Shown piece after piece: positions 9,035 through 17,518 of a stretch of 64,000 bases of DNA. Under the pieces are notes generated by a model, which worked only from the letters and a program-made list of their open reading frames with translations, was not told the origin of the DNA and did no database searches. The position numbers and the translations under genes are program-made. The stretch is from Actinospica robiniae DSM 44927 (GTDB lineage: Bacteria > Actinomycetota > Actinomycetes > Streptomycetales > Catenulisporaceae): assembly GCF_000504285.1 (NCBI RefSeq), contig NZ_KI632511.1, positions 2,291,372 to 2,355,371 on the forward strand. The letters run 5' to 3'. How positions within the stretch are numbered: the stretch's first letter is position 1; each line of letters opens with the position of its first letter.

Positions 9035-9568
9035 CTACCACTCCCTGGCCAGGCCGTCGCGCGGAGCGGGGTGCTCTCCGGAGCCGACCGCGGCGAACTC
9101 GGACACAAGCGGGGCCAGGGCCTTGCGGCCCCGGTTGAGGTGCGACTTGACCGTGCCCTCGGGCGAGCCGGTCTCCGCCGCGATCTCGCTGACCGTCAGG
9201 CCGACGAGGTGGAAGAGCACGATGGCCCGGCGCTGCTCGGCGGAGATCCGGCGCAGCGCAGCCACCAGGGTGAGGTGGTCCGCGCTCATCGCCGGCGCCT
9301 CCGCCGCGGCCGCCTCGCGGCGGTGCGCGGCCCGGCGGTTGACCGCCTTGCGCCAGGAGGAGACGGCCAGCCGGTAGGCCACGGTCCGGATCCAGGACTC
9401 CGGGTCGAGGTAGCCGCGCACCACGTCCCAGCGCTGCCAGGCCCGGGCGTACGCCTCGGCCACCGCGTCCTCTGCCTCGGCGAGATTGCCGGTCATGGCA
9501 TAGATCTGGCTCACCACGCGCCGAAAGCTTGCGCCGAAGAACTCGTCGAAGTCCGTTTCATCCGCCAC
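9035..9568 (-). CDS. ECF-subfamily RNA polymerase sigma factor (SigE-like, sigma-70 family)
   Basis: A 177-residue extracytoplasmic-function sigma factor. Region 2 covers FDEFFGASFRRVVSQIYA through AEAYARAWQRWD; region 4 contains LTVSEIAAETGSPEGTVKSHL, the -35-binding helix-turn-helix. GTG 9568 is chosen because GGGGAGGGG lies four bases upstream; an upstream TTG at 9619 would add 17 residues. It is expected to direct RNA polymerase to a small stress or envelope regulon, with its activity probably governed by the membrane protein encoded directly downstream. The target promoters cannot be identified here. Confidence 0.88.
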   Translation of the reverse strand: MADETDFDEFFGASFRRVVSQIYAMTGNLAEAEDAVAEAYARAWQRWDVVRGYLDPESWIRTVAYRLAVSSWRKAVNRRAAHRREAAAAEAPAMSADHLTLVAALRRISAEQRRAIVLFHLVGLTVSEIAAETGSPEGTVKSHLNRGRKALAPLVSEFAAVGSGEHPAPRDGLAREW

Positions 9569-9873
9569 CGCGCCCCTCCCCTCTCGCACACCATCTCGCT
9601 CGTTCACCTCGCATGCCACGCCACGCCCCTCGGCGCGATCACGAACAGCACACGCGCGGGCCGGGCGCCAGGATGCAGCCGGCGGCGAAAATCACGAATC
9701 AAACGCCGTTCGTCACGGTTTTCATACGATCATCAGCCTTCTTATTGACAGTCCTGCTTCCGTGCGTAACCGTGAGTTGTCGGTCAGTGACGGCGCGGAC
9801 CTCGGCCGCATGCCGCACGGCGCCGCTCGCCGGGTTCTGATTTCCCTGCAGAGGTCAAGAGAACGGCGGCTCC

Positions 9874-9904
9874 GCAGGGGCCTCGTCACGGACGGGGCCC
9901 CTGC
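9874..9904. other. Inverted repeat (9-bp stem) in intergenic region
   Basis: GCAGGGGCC at 9874-9882 pairs perfectly with GGCCCCTGC at 9896-9904 across a 13-base loop. It may terminate the minus-strand phosphotransferase transcript, although it lies about 310 bases past that stop codon, or act in a small transcript. Confidence 0.5.
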
Positions 9905-9948
9905 CGGGATCCCCACGGTTTTCTCACGCCCGCACCACCCTCGGCTCA

Positions 9949-9979
9949 TCCGGACCCGCGATCTTAGCCTGGGTCCGGA
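9949..9979. other. Inverted repeat (9-bp stem) in intergenic region
   Basis: TCCGGACCC at 9949-9957 pairs with GGGTCCGGA at 9971-9979 across a 13-base loop. It lies just upstream of the lipoprotein-like fragment and 45 bases after the previous hairpin. Confidence 0.5.
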
Positions 9980-9998
9980 AGCGGCAGGCGACGGTGAG

Positions 9999-10208
9999 GT
10001 GCGGCATGAGGGAACGGCGCAAGGCGCTCAGGTGCGGTTCGCGGGCGTGGCCCTGGCCGCGCTGACCGGAGTCGGGGCGCCGGCCGCCTGTTCGAGCGGG
10101 TCGTCCGGCTCCTCCGGCGGCGACGGCACCCCTCGTGCGCCGGCGGCTTCCCGACCGGGGCCATGCGGCTTCCCCGGCGGCCGAGGCGGAGCGGGCGGAC
10201 AGGGCTGA
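9999..10208 (+). pseudogene. Possible small lipoprotein, probably frameshifted at its start
   Basis: From GTG 9999 this frame encodes 69 residues with a hydrophobic stretch FAGVALAALTGVGAPAAC followed by a Ser/Gly-rich tail, much like a short lipoprotein. The frame lacks the usual basic N-terminus, but an ATG at 10006 in another frame encodes MRERRKALR, which is exactly what such a signal would need. One base change in frame would join the two. Either this is a decayed lipoprotein gene, or translation begins at the GTG codons 9999 or 10032. Homology could not be seen. Confidence 0.3.
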
Positions 10209-10215
10209 GCCGGCC

Positions 10216-11070
10216 TCAGTCCGTCTCCGCGGTCCGCTCCAGGAACTCGGCCGCGCGGGCGACGTAGCGCTTGACCACCTGGGCCGGCTCGCCGTTCAGC
10301 AGGGCCGAGGCGACCTGCTCGATCCCGAAGGTGCGGTACCAGATCCGGGCCCGCCGATAGACCTCCGCGGGCACCGCCGCGCGCAGCGCGTCCCAGCCGT
10401 GGTTGCCGAGGCAGGCCGCGTCCACGGCCGGGTCGAAGGGGGCGGCGAGATCCCAGTCGAGCACGCCCACGATCCGGCCGGCCGGACCCCAGTGCAGGTT
10501 GTAGCCGCACAGATCGCCGTGCACGAGGCCGGGCTCGACCTCCGGCAGGTCCTGCGCGGCCTCGACGCGGCGGCGCGCCTCGGCCCGCCACCGCCGGGGC
10601 AGCGCCGGCACGGCCTGTTCTTCGAGCACGCGGACCCAGTCCGCCCGCCCGGCATACTCGTGCGGCTCGCCGAGCACGTCGCGCAGCGGCGCGCAGTCGA
10701 CCTCCGCCAGCGCCCTGAGCAGGCCCGCCAGGACCGCCGGCTCCCCGGTCGCCTTCGCCCGCGGCTCGCCGTCGATCCAGGACATGGCCACGGCGGTGCG
10801 GCCGTGCAACACCTTGACCGGCGTGAGCGGTTCGGGCACCGCGAAGGGCAGGCCGAGGCCGGCCAGCCGGCGGCTGAGCTCGGTGCGGCGCTCGAGCTCC
10901 TGCTCGGCCGCGAGTCCCCGGGCTATCCGTATCGCCGCGCGACCGGGCAGCAGCACCACGTCGTGGAACTGCCCTCTGGCACTCGACGCGCCGTCCAGCG
11001 GCACGCCGGGCAACAACTCCTCGACGAGAACGAGAAGCTTCTCGTTTACCTCAGGATGCACGGCCGTCAA
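10216..11070 (-). CDS. Aminoglycoside phosphotransferase-family kinase
   Basis: A 284-residue APH/choline-kinase-like protein. The catalytic loop HGDLCGYN and the metal-binding VLDWDLA are both present and correctly spaced, so the protein is probably an active ATP-dependent kinase. The N-lobe GRAAIRIARG supplies the usual strand with a basic residue. The substrate is not predictable; members phosphorylate aminoglycosides, choline, fructosamines or other small alcohols. TTG 11070 has GAGG just upstream; GTG 11061 is an alternative. It is divergent from the encapsulin gene across a 308-base gap. Confidence 0.8.
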   Translation of the reverse strand: MTAVHPEVNEKLLVLVEELLPGVPLDGASSARGQFHDVVLLPGRAAIRIARGLAAEQELERRTELSRRLAGLGLPFAVPEPLTPVKVLHGRTAVAMSWIDGEPRAKATGEPAVLAGLLRALAEVDCAPLRDVLGEPHEYAGRADWVRVLEEQAVPALPRRWRAEARRRVEAAQDLPEVEPGLVHGDLCGYNLHWGPAGRIVGVLDWDLAAPFDPAVDAACLGNHGWDALRAAVPAEVYRRARIWYRTFGIEQVASALLNGEPAQVVKRYVARAAEFLERTAETD

Positions 11071-11378
11071 CCTACCTCAAGGTGGGTTTCGGACACGATC
11101 TCGGCCACTGGCACGGCTTGCGTCCTGCGCATCGCCGTTCGAATCAGCGGCCGTAGAAGGAGCTGCGCGCGGCGGAGCCCGCCGCCGCCGGCTTCGGCTC
11201 CGGGTACACCTTCCGGCGGCCGACCGGCAAGATCCGCGGCCGACCCCTATCGGGTGAACCCGGATCTGACCGGCGCCGAACCCGGACCGGCCCCTGCGCG
11301 ATCGCGCCCTGTCGCCGCGCCCCCGCGCTCTGGTGTGATCGAATCCGGGGCCACTCTCGCCCGAAAGGGGCCGGCAGC
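11071..11378. other. Divergent intergenic region between phosphotransferase and encapsulin genes
   Basis: This 308-base region holds promoter space for both genes. On the minus strand a short frame near 11147-11225 reads [13 protein letters not shown] and ends in SSFYGR with coding-like codon use, but it has only a weak TTG start, so I do not call it. No strong repeat or hairpin was found. Confidence 0.4.
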
Positions 11379-12770
11379 ATGACGATCGACGCGGACACCG
11401 CAGCGGCGGCAACGCAGCAGAGCCTGAGCACGGCGGCCGCACGCAATCTGGCCACCACCACCAAGACCGTGCCGCAGACGCAGGACATCTCCTCGCGCTG
11501 GCTGCTCCGGCAGCTGCCGTGGGTGCCGGTGTCCGGCGGCACCTACCGGGTCAACCGGCGCCTGACCCACGCGGCCGGGCGCGGCCGGCTGGCCTTCGTC
11601 CAGACCGGCGCGGAGGTCAGGGTCCTGCCGCTGACGCTGCGCGAGATCCCGGCGCTGCGCGGTATCCAGGACGCGGACCTGCTGGAGCTGCTCGCCGGCC
11701 GGTTCACCCGGCACGAGTACGAGGCCGGACAGACCCTGGTCGAGGGCGGCAGCCCGATCGACCAGGTCCTGCTGGTCGCGCACGGCAAGGTGGAGGAGCT
11801 GACCGACGGCAAGTACGGCGGCCAGGCGCTCGCCCGCGGGTACGCCGACGGCGACCACCTCGGCGACGAGGTGCTCACCCGGGACGACGCCACCTGGCCG
11901 GGGACGCTGCGCGGGGCGACCTCCGGGGTCCTGCTCGCGCTGCCGATGCAGGCGTTCCGCGAGCTGGCGGCGCGTTCGGACGCGCTGCGCGCCGCCCTGG
12001 CGGCCCACCGCGAGCGCGGGGCCAAACGGGTCAACCGCAAGGGCGAGGCCGAGATCGAGGTCGCGGCCGGGCACAGCGGCGAACCGGACCTGCCGACGAC
12101 CTTCGCCGACTACGAACTCGCGCCGCGCGAGTACGGGCTCAGCCTCACCCAGACCGTGCTGCGCGTCCACTCCCGGGTCGCGGACCTCTACAACGACCCG
12201 ATGAACCAGGTCGAGCAGCAGCTCCGGCTGACCGTGCACGCCCTGCGCGAGCGGCAGGAGGACGAGCTCGTCAACAACCCCGAGTTCGGCTTCCTGGCCA
12301 ACGCGGACTTCGGCCAGCGCATCAGCACCCGCTCCGGCCCGCCGACCCCGGACGACTTCGACGAGCTGCTCAGCATGCGCCGCAGCACGCGCGCGCTCTT
12401 CGCCCATCCCAAGGTGATCGCCGCGTTCGGGCGCGAGTGCACCCGCCGCGGCATCTACCCGACCGGCGTCGACCTCGACGGGCAGGGCGTCGGCGCGTGG
12501 CGCGGCGTCCCGCTGCTGCCCTGCAACAAGATCCCGATCACCGACGGAGCCTCGACCGTGCTGGCCCTGCGCACCGGGGAGCAGGACCAGGGCGTGGTCG
12601 GGCTCGTGCCCACGGCGCTGCCGGACGAGTTCGAACCCGGACTCAACGTGCGGTTCATGGGCATCGACACCGCGGCGATCATGTCCTACCTGGTCTCCGC
12701 GTACTACTCGGCGGCCGTGCTCGTGCCAGACGCGCTCGGCCTGCTGGAGAACGTCGAGCTCGGGCACTGA
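11379..12770 (+). CDS. Family 2B encapsulin nanocompartment shell protein with cyclic-nucleotide-binding domain
   Basis: A 463-residue HK97-fold shell protein of encapsulin family 2B. The conserved N-terminal segment [20 protein letters not shown] lies at about 39-56. A cyclic-nucleotide-binding-like domain is inserted at about 85-215, containing [20 protein letters not shown] and [12 protein letters not shown]. The HK97 P- and A-domains follow with [21 protein letters not shown] (shortened here) and the A-loop IPITDG. Such proteins self-assemble into protein cages that hold cargo enzymes; known family 2B partners are terpene cyclases, polyprenyl transferases or xylulose kinase. No such gene is adjacent: the upstream gene is a divergent kinase and the downstream gene a convergent SDR. 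The cargo is therefore unknown. Confidence 0.86.
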   Translation: MTIDADTAAAATQQSLSTAAARNLATTTKTVPQTQDISSRWLLRQLPWVPVSGGTYRVNRRLTHAAGRGRLAFVQTGAEVRVLPLTLREIPALRGIQDADLLELLAGRFTRHEYEAGQTLVEGGSPIDQVLLVAHGKVEELTDGKYGGQALARGYADGDHLGDEVLTRDDATWPGTLRGATSGVLLALPMQAFRELAARSDALRAALAAHRERGAKRVNRKGEAEIEVAAGHSGEPDLPTTFADYELAPREYGLSLTQTVLRVHSRVADLYNDPMNQVEQQLRLTVHALRERQEDELVNNPEFGFLANADFGQRISTRSGPPTPDDFDELLSMRRSTRALFAHPKVIAAFGRECTRRGIYPTGVDLDGQGVGAWRGVPLLPCNKIPITDGASTVLALRTGEQDQGVVGLVPTALPDEFEPGLNVRFMGIDTAAIMSYLVSAYYSAAVLVPDALGLLENVELGH

Positions 12771-12780
12771 TCCGAACGGG

Positions 12781-13680
12781 CTACTCGGGGGTCTTGCGGG
12801 TCGCCGCGAGACCTCCGGGCCCGACCGGCTTCATCCGCTCGTCCGCGGTGGCGGCCAGCCGCGGAGCGAGCCGCTTGACCTCGTGCGCCCCGCGCAGCGC
12901 GATCACCGCGGGCAGGAAGCCGCGCGGCCACCACTGCATCGTGCGCACCCAGGGCTGGCCGTAGACGTGCGCGGACCGGCGCCGTATCCCGGTCGTGAGG
13001 CGCTCCACAGCCGGTTCGAGCCGACCGGTCCGGTTAGCCGGCCAGGGCAGCCGGGAGCGCATCTCGGCGAGCACGCGATCCTGATCCGCGCTGCGCACCA
13101 TGTCCGTGTCCGTCCACGACAAGTACGCCACGCCGACGTCCACCCCGTCCGGCGCGACCTCGCTGCGCAGGCTGTGTGCGAAGGCTTCGACCCCTGACTT
13201 GCTAGTGCAGTACGCGGCCATCAGCGGGGTCGGGGTCATCGCGGCCAGCGACGCGATCTGGAGCAGGTAGCCGCGCGAGACTGCCAGCGCGGGCAGCACG
13301 GCGCGAGCCGTCGTGATCGAGCCGAGCAGGTTGACCTCGATAACCCGGTCGAAGGTCTCCGGATCGCTCTGGGTGAACGGGCCGCCGATCGCGATTCCCG
13401 CGTTGGCGACGGCTATGTCGAGCGCGCCGAACCGTTCGACCACCTGCTCGACCACCTCGGTCATGCGGGCGCGGTCAGTGACGTCCGCTTCCCAGGCTTG
13501 CGCCTGCGCGCCGGCGGTGGCCCGCTCGGCGCAGGCCTCGGCGGTCTCGGCGAGCACGGCCGGTTCGAGGCCCACCAGCGCCACGTTCACGCCGCGAGCG
13601 GCCAGACTCAGCGCGAGCGAGGCGCCGATCCCCCGCGCGGCTCCGGTGATCAGTGCGGTCTTGCCCGCCAGCTCGCTCAC
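12781..13680 (-). CDS. Short-chain dehydrogenase/reductase
   Basis: A 299-residue classical SDR that uses NAD(P)H to interconvert alcohols and carbonyls. TGAARGIG is the cofactor-binding glycine motif near the start, NAG the strand-4 motif, and YCTSK the catalytic Tyr-xxx-Lys. The C-terminus extends about 60 residues beyond the core with an arginine- and tryptophan-rich part. GTG 13680 is chosen because the SDR fold begins right there (VSELAGKT) and AGGTGG precedes it; a longer frame from ATG 13797 only translates duplicated DNA. It is the last gene of the hydrolase/BVMO operon and convergent with the encapsulin gene. Confidence 0.88.
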   Translation of the reverse strand: MSELAGKTALITGAARGIGASLALSLAARGVNVALVGLEPAVLAETAEACAERATAGAQAQAWEADVTDRARMTEVVEQVVERFGALDIAVANAGIAIGGPFTQSDPETFDRVIEVNLLGSITTARAVLPALAVSRGYLLQIASLAAMTPTPLMAAYCTSKSGVEAFAHSLRSEVAPDGVDVGVAYLSWTDTDMVRSADQDRVLAEMRSRLPWPANRTGRLEPAVERLTTGIRRRSAHVYGQPWVRTMQWWPRGFLPAVIALRGAHEVKRLAPRLAATADERMKPVGPGGLAATRKTPE

Positions 13681-13834
13681 GAGACCACCTCGCCAGAGCT
13701 CGGTAGGTGCGTTCGCACACGCACTGTGCCCGACGGTTCGCTCGCAAGCTCGCTCACGAGACCACCTCGCTAGAGCTCGGTAGGTGCGTTCGCACATGCA
13801 CTGTGCCCGACGGTTCGCTCGCCAGCTCGCTCAC
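13670..13834. repeat. 77-bp tandem direct repeat (two copies plus 11 bp) at the hydrolase-SDR junction
   Basis: Copies at 13670-13746 and 13747-13823 are identical at 74 of 77 positions; the first 11 bases recur at 13824-13834. On the minus strand each copy begins GTGAGCGAGCT and ends with an AGGTGG-like ribosome-binding sequence. The duplication therefore multiplies the start signal of the SDR gene and separates it from the hydrolase stop, with which it would otherwise overlap. Confidence 0.9.
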
Positions 13835-14769
13835 TGCTGTGCCTCCTTCGGCTGGATCGCCTCGTCCATCGCGGCGACCCGCTGCCGGATCAGCGTCACG
13901 ACGGTGTCAGGGGCCTCCATCGGCGTCATGTGCCCGAGGCCGGTGAGCGTGGTCATGCCTTCGAAGCGCGGCAGCGCAGCCGCTATGGCCTGCGCGTGCG
14001 CGGCGGCCGGGGTGAGCCGGTCCTTCGTGCCGAACACGACCGAGGTGGGCACGTCCAGGCGCCCCACCAGGGAGCTGACGTCGAGTTCGCTCAGCACCCT
14101 GCCCCAGGCCGCCCTCGGCTTGGGCAGACACGCGGCGATCATCCGGGCATTGACGTTGCGAAGGCCCTTGTCGGTCTTGGGGCCCAGCGCGGTGTGCGCG
14201 AGCATGGCCCGCGACATCGGCGTGACCGGGCCGAGCGGCAGCGGCGAGGAGAGCAGGAGCCGGTGCACCGCCTTGTTCGCACGCGGCATGCGGCGGAATC
14301 CCGGGACCACGCTGGAGGAACCGGGCAGGTGCTGGAAGCCGGTCGAGCAGAGCACGGCGCCGCCGACGCGGGAGAGCACCGCCTCGGTCCCGGCGGCGGC
14401 CATGATCGTCATGCCGCCCATGCTGTGCCCGGCCAGCACGGCCCGCTCGCCGTCGGGCAGCGTCGCCTCGAGCACCGCGGCCAGGTCCTCCACCAGGATC
14501 GGGACGCTGTAGCGGCCCTTGCCCGGCGCCTCGCTGGTGCCGTGGCCGCGTTGGTCGTATGCGACCACGCGCAGGCCCGGCGCGCCGGCGAGCAGGGCTT
14601 TGATGACCGGAGCCCAGAACGAGATGTTGCAGGTCCAGCCGTGGATGAGCACCACGGTGGGCGCTGCGGCCGGTCCGTGCACCTCGACGTTGAGCTGCGT
14701 GCCGTCGGCGGAGGGCACGCGCAGCCGGGCCTCGGGCTCCGGCGGGGCGAAGAGTTCGGGGCTGATCAC
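13831..14769 (-). CDS. Alpha/beta hydrolase
   Basis: A 312-residue alpha/beta hydrolase. VVLIHGWTCNISFW holds the oxyanion-hole HG motif, GHSMGG is the nucleophile elbow with serine, FGTKDRLTP provides the acid, and GLGHMTP the histidine. The start GTG overlaps the stop codon of the monooxygenase gene (GTGA), so the two are translationally coupled. In related actinobacterial clusters such hydrolases act on esters or lactones made by Baeyer-Villiger oxidation; that role is inferred here from context. Substrate unknown. Confidence 0.87.
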   Translation of the reverse strand: MISPELFAPPEPEARLRVPSADGTQLNVEVHGPAAAPTVVLIHGWTCNISFWAPVIKALLAGAPGLRVVAYDQRGHGTSEAPGKGRYSVPILVEDLAAVLEATLPDGERAVLAGHSMGGMTIMAAAGTEAVLSRVGGAVLCSTGFQHLPGSSSVVPGFRRMPRANKAVHRLLLSSPLPLGPVTPMSRAMLAHTALGPKTDKGLRNVNARMIAACLPKPRAAWGRVLSELDVSSLVGRLDVPTSVVFGTKDRLTPAAAHAQAIAAALPRFEGMTTLTGLGHMTPMEAPDTVVTLIRQRVAAMDEAIQPKEAQQ

Positions 14770-16670
14770 CTTTGGTCCGCTCCGTTCGGGGTCAAGGCCA
14801 GGGCCGGCGTGGTCTCGCCGGTGGGGTCCGGGTCCGGCGCGGCGGCCGGGCGGCGGACGTATTCGCGTACGTCGATCCCGCGGGTGAGCCGGCGGAACCG
14901 GAGGGTCGAGGCGGGCCAGAGGGTGGGGTTGCGCCCGGCGTCGTTGAGGTACCAGCTCTTGCAGCCGCCGGTGTTCCAGACCGTCGGACCCATCCGCCGC
15001 TCCACCTGTTCACACCAGGCGTCCTGAGCGCCCTGATCCGGGTCCAGCGGGCCTTGCCCGGACCGGCCGGCGGCCTTGACGAAGTCGACGATGTAGGAGA
15101 GCTGCGACTCGATGATGTGTACCATCGAATTGTGGCCGAGGCCCGTGTTGGGCCCGATGACGAAGCAGAGGTTGGGGAATCCGGCCACGGTGGTGCCTCG
15201 CAGGGCCCGCATGTCACCGCCCCACACCTCGTCCAGCGAGCGCCCGCCGACGCCCCAGACCTGCCGGGCCATCGGCATGTCGACGGTGTGGAAGCCGGTG
15301 GCGAACACGATCGCGTCCACCTCGTGCCGGGACCCGTCCGAGCCGATCAGGGTACTGCCCTCGATCGCGGCCAGCCCGGCGGCGACGACCTCCGCGTTGG
15401 GCTGGGCGAGGGCGGGATAGTAGTCGTTGGAGAGCAGGACCCGCTTGCAGCCCATGACGTAACGCGGCGTCAGCTTCGCGCGCAGGGCCGGGTCCTTGGC
15501 CGCGCGGCCGAGGTGGTGCAACGCGACCCGCTGGGCGGCCTTGAGCAGCGCGGGCCGCTTGACGAAGCCGACCACCGTCGCTTCCCGGCTGAGGTAGATG
15601 CCGAGCCGGGCAAGTCGCTGCGTGGGCGGGACGTGCTGGTAGAGCCACTTCTCCGCGCCGGTGATCTTCCGGTCCCGACGCGGCATGACCCACGCGGGCG
15701 TGCGCTGGAACAGCACCAGCCGCGAGGCCTTTTGCTGGAGCTGCGGCACGAGCTGGATGGCCGAGGCACCGGTGCCGATGACCGCGATCCGTCGCCCTGC
15801 CAGATCGGTGTCGTGGTCCCAGCGCGCCGAGTGGAAGACGGCGCCGGGGAACTCGTCGAGACCGGGGATCTGCGGCATCGACGGCTCGGAGAGCGGACCG
15901 CCCGCGGAGACGAGCACGTCCGCGGTCATCGCGCCGCGCGCGGTGTCGATCCGCCAGCGCGCCTCATCCTCCTGCCAGACCGCGCCGGTCACGGCGGCGC
16001 CGAAGTAGAGCCGCGGGCGCAGGCCCGGCCGGTCGGCCACGTCCTCGAGGTAGGCGCGGATCTCCGGCTGGCCCGAGAAGCTGCGCGACCAGCGCGGGTT
16101 GGGCGCGAACGAGAACGAATACAGGTGTGAGGGGACGTCGCAGGCACAGCCCGGGTAGGTGTTGTCGCGCCAGGTCCCGCCGACGGAGTCGGCGCGCTCC
16201 AGGATGGCGAAGTCGCGGATCCCGGACTCCAGGAGCTTGATCCCGGCGCCGAGGCCGCCGAAGCCGGCTCCGATGACGGCGACGCGCACGTGCCGCGGCA
16301 GGCCGCCCTCGGTGCGCTGCTCGCGGCGCTCGTCCGGGCGCGGGGGCAGGACGCCGGTGCCCGCCTGGTCGCGGAACGCGGTGGCGAACGGCGGGGTGGA
16401 GACGCCTTCGACCCGGTAGCGCCCCCACGGGTCCGGGTCGCCGACCTCGGCCGGCGCCGAACCGTGCGCGGTGCTGAGCGTTCCCTTGGTGCGCCCGGCC
16501 GAGAGGGTGCCGGCCAGCGCGTCGTCCGGCGCGATCCGGCCGTACCAGTGGTAGCGGCCGTCGATCGGCTGGAAGTAGCCGCGCAGCTCGACCCGCACCT
16601 CGAACCGGTGCTCGCCGACGTCCAATACCGCAGTGCCTTGATAACCGTCTTCGTCGTCGAAGTCCGCCAC
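14766..16670 (-). CDS. Flavin-containing Baeyer-Villiger-type monooxygenase with N-terminal DUF4873 domain
   Basis: A 634-residue FAD/NADPH monooxygenase. Residues 1-95 form a DUF4873-like domain. The FAD-binding GAGFGG lies at 134-139, the Baeyer-Villiger signature region FPGAVFHSARWDHD at 274-287, and the NADPH-binding GTGASA at 299-304. Enzymes of this type insert oxygen into ketones to give esters or lactones, or hydroxylate other substrates. GTG 16670 has GAAGGGA eight bases upstream. It heads the monooxygenase-hydrolase-SDR operon, resembling the mymA-type cluster of mycobacteria in composition. The substrate is not known. Confidence 0.9.
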   Translation of the reverse strand: MADFDDEDGYQGTAVLDVGEHRFEVRVELRGYFQPIDGRYHWYGRIAPDDALAGTLSAGRTKGTLSTAHGSAPAEVGDPDPWGRYRVEGVSTPPFATAFRDQAGTGVLPPRPDERREQRTEGGLPRHVRVAVIGAGFGGLGAGIKLLESGIRDFAILERADSVGGTWRDNTYPGCACDVPSHLYSFSFAPNPRWSRSFSGQPEIRAYLEDVADRPGLRPRLYFGAAVTGAVWQEDEARWRIDTARGAMTADVLVSAGGPLSEPSMPQIPGLDEFPGAVFHSARWDHDTDLAGRRIAVIGTGASAIQLVPQLQQKASRLVLFQRTPAWVMPRRDRKITGAEKWLYQHVPPTQRLARLGIYLSREATVVGFVKRPALLKAAQRVALHHLGRAAKDPALRAKLTPRYVMGCKRVLLSNDYYPALAQPNAEVVAAGLAAIEGSTLIGSDGSRHEVDAIVFATGFHTVDMPMARQVWGVGGRSLDEVWGGDMRALRGTTVAGFPNLCFVIGPNTGLGHNSMVHIIESQLSYIVDFVKAAGRSGQGPLDPDQGAQDAWCEQVERRMGPTVWNTGGCKSWYLNDAGRNPTLWPASTLRFRRLTRGIDVREYVRRPAAAPDPDPTGETTPALALTPNGADQR

Positions 16671-16685
16671 GCGGCCGGTCCCTTC

Positions 16686-17459
16686 CTACTCCCCTGACAC
16701 GAGCTTCAAGGAGGGCGGCGCGGGCCGCGTCCCCTCCGGCGGGTACTGCATGGACTGCGCGAACCGGGAGGTGCCGAGTTCGAGCTCTTCGTCCAGGGCG
16801 CGCTCGGGCAGCACTCCGGCCAGCGCGGCGTAGATCAGCTTGGTGGTGTATTCGACCACGTGCACGCGGCTCATCGAACGCCGGTGCAGCCACCATTCGG
16901 CGGTGGACTGGACCAGGCCGGTGATGCCCTGCGCCCACGGCTCGGCGCCGCCGGAGTCCAGCGAGTAGTGCCGCAGATAATCGCCGAACAGCGCGGTCAG
17001 CGCGTCCGCGATCAGTTCCTTGTTGCGCTGGAACGGGTCGGTCTCGGTCGGGATCTCGCCGGCGGTGTGCCGGGCGATGAGCCAGTACAGGTTCGGGTTC
17101 TCGTCGATGACCTCGAAGTAGGCCCCGACCGCGCCGCGCACCCGGCTGAGCGCCGGCAGGTCGGCCGCGATGGCCGGCATCAGCCGCGCGAACAGGACCT
17201 CGGTGCCGTACTCGCCGAGCGCGGCGACCAGCGCGGTCTTGTCCGCGAAGTAGCGGTAGAGCACCGGTTTGGTCACTCCGGCCTCGGCCGCCACCGCGTC
17301 CATGGTCAGATCAGGGCCCTGCTGGTCGAGCACCCGCAGGGCGGCCTTGACGAACTCGCCCCGGCGGGCGGCGCGGTGCGCGCTCCACCGGTCCCGGCGG
17401 GCGTCGGCGGAGCCGGGTTCCTTCGGCGTCCCCTTGACAGCTGCGTTCACGGTGAGCAC
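16686..17459 (-). CDS. TetR family transcriptional regulator of the monooxygenase cluster
   Basis: A 257-residue TetR-family repressor. The helix-turn-helix is seen in LTMDAVAAEAGVTKPVLYRYF, shortened here, near residues 50-75; the C-terminal part is a ligand-binding domain rich in aromatic residues. The gene lies 15 bases upstream of the monooxygenase gene on the same strand and is divergent from the AurF-like gene. A perfect palindrome in the divergent gap is its likely operator, so it probably controls both directions. Ligand unknown. GTG 17450 is an alternative start. Confidence 0.88.
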   Translation of the reverse strand: MLTVNAAVKGTPKEPGSADARRDRWSAHRAARRGEFVKAALRVLDQQGPDLTMDAVAAEAGVTKPVLYRYFADKTALVAALGEYGTEVLFARLMPAIAADLPALSRVRGAVGAYFEVIDENPNLYWLIARHTAGEIPTETDPFQRNKELIADALTALFGDYLRHYSLDSGGAEPWAQGITGLVQSTAEWWLHRRSMSRVHVVEYTTKLIYAALAGVLPERALDEELELGTSRFAQSMQYPPEGTRPAPPSLKLVSGE

Positions 17460-17466
17460 GCTACCA

Positions 17467-17483
17467 GAAGTAACTGTTACTTC
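17467..17483. promoter_or_regulatory. Perfect palindromic operator between TetR and diiron oxygenase genes
   Basis: GAAGTAAC-T-GTTACTTC, eight-base arms around one central base, eight bases from the TetR start and 35 bases from the AurF-like start. Its position and AT content fit a TetR dimer site controlling both transcripts. Confidence 0.8.
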
Positions 17484-17518
17484 AAGTCATACTTTCTATG
17501 AGCAGCCGGAGGCCGTCG

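Larger units (their letters stand above)
9569..9998. other. Intergenic region upstream of the ECF sigma factor, with two hairpins
   Basis: The stretch holds the sigma-factor promoter region and two separate inverted repeats (listed individually). Apart from these I see no convincing gene. A relatively AT-rich patch lies at about 9685-9770, which would suit promoters. Confidence 0.5.

Noticed and set aside
7954..9108. In-frame extension of the glutamate decarboxylase upstream to 9108
   Set aside because: It overlaps the sigma-factor partner gene in another frame, has no family similarity and lacks the ribosome site found at 7953.
9874..9979. The two hairpins considered as a riboswitch
   Set aside because: They match no riboswitch pattern I know, and no intact gene follows them.
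11147..11225. Tiny minus-strand frame ending SSFYGR
   Set aside because: It has only a weak TTG start and no neighbours to support it, so it is left as a note in the intergenic entry.
13681..13797. N-terminal extension of the SDR from ATG 13797
   Set aside because: It only translates the 77-bp duplication, and the SDR fold begins at GTG 13680.
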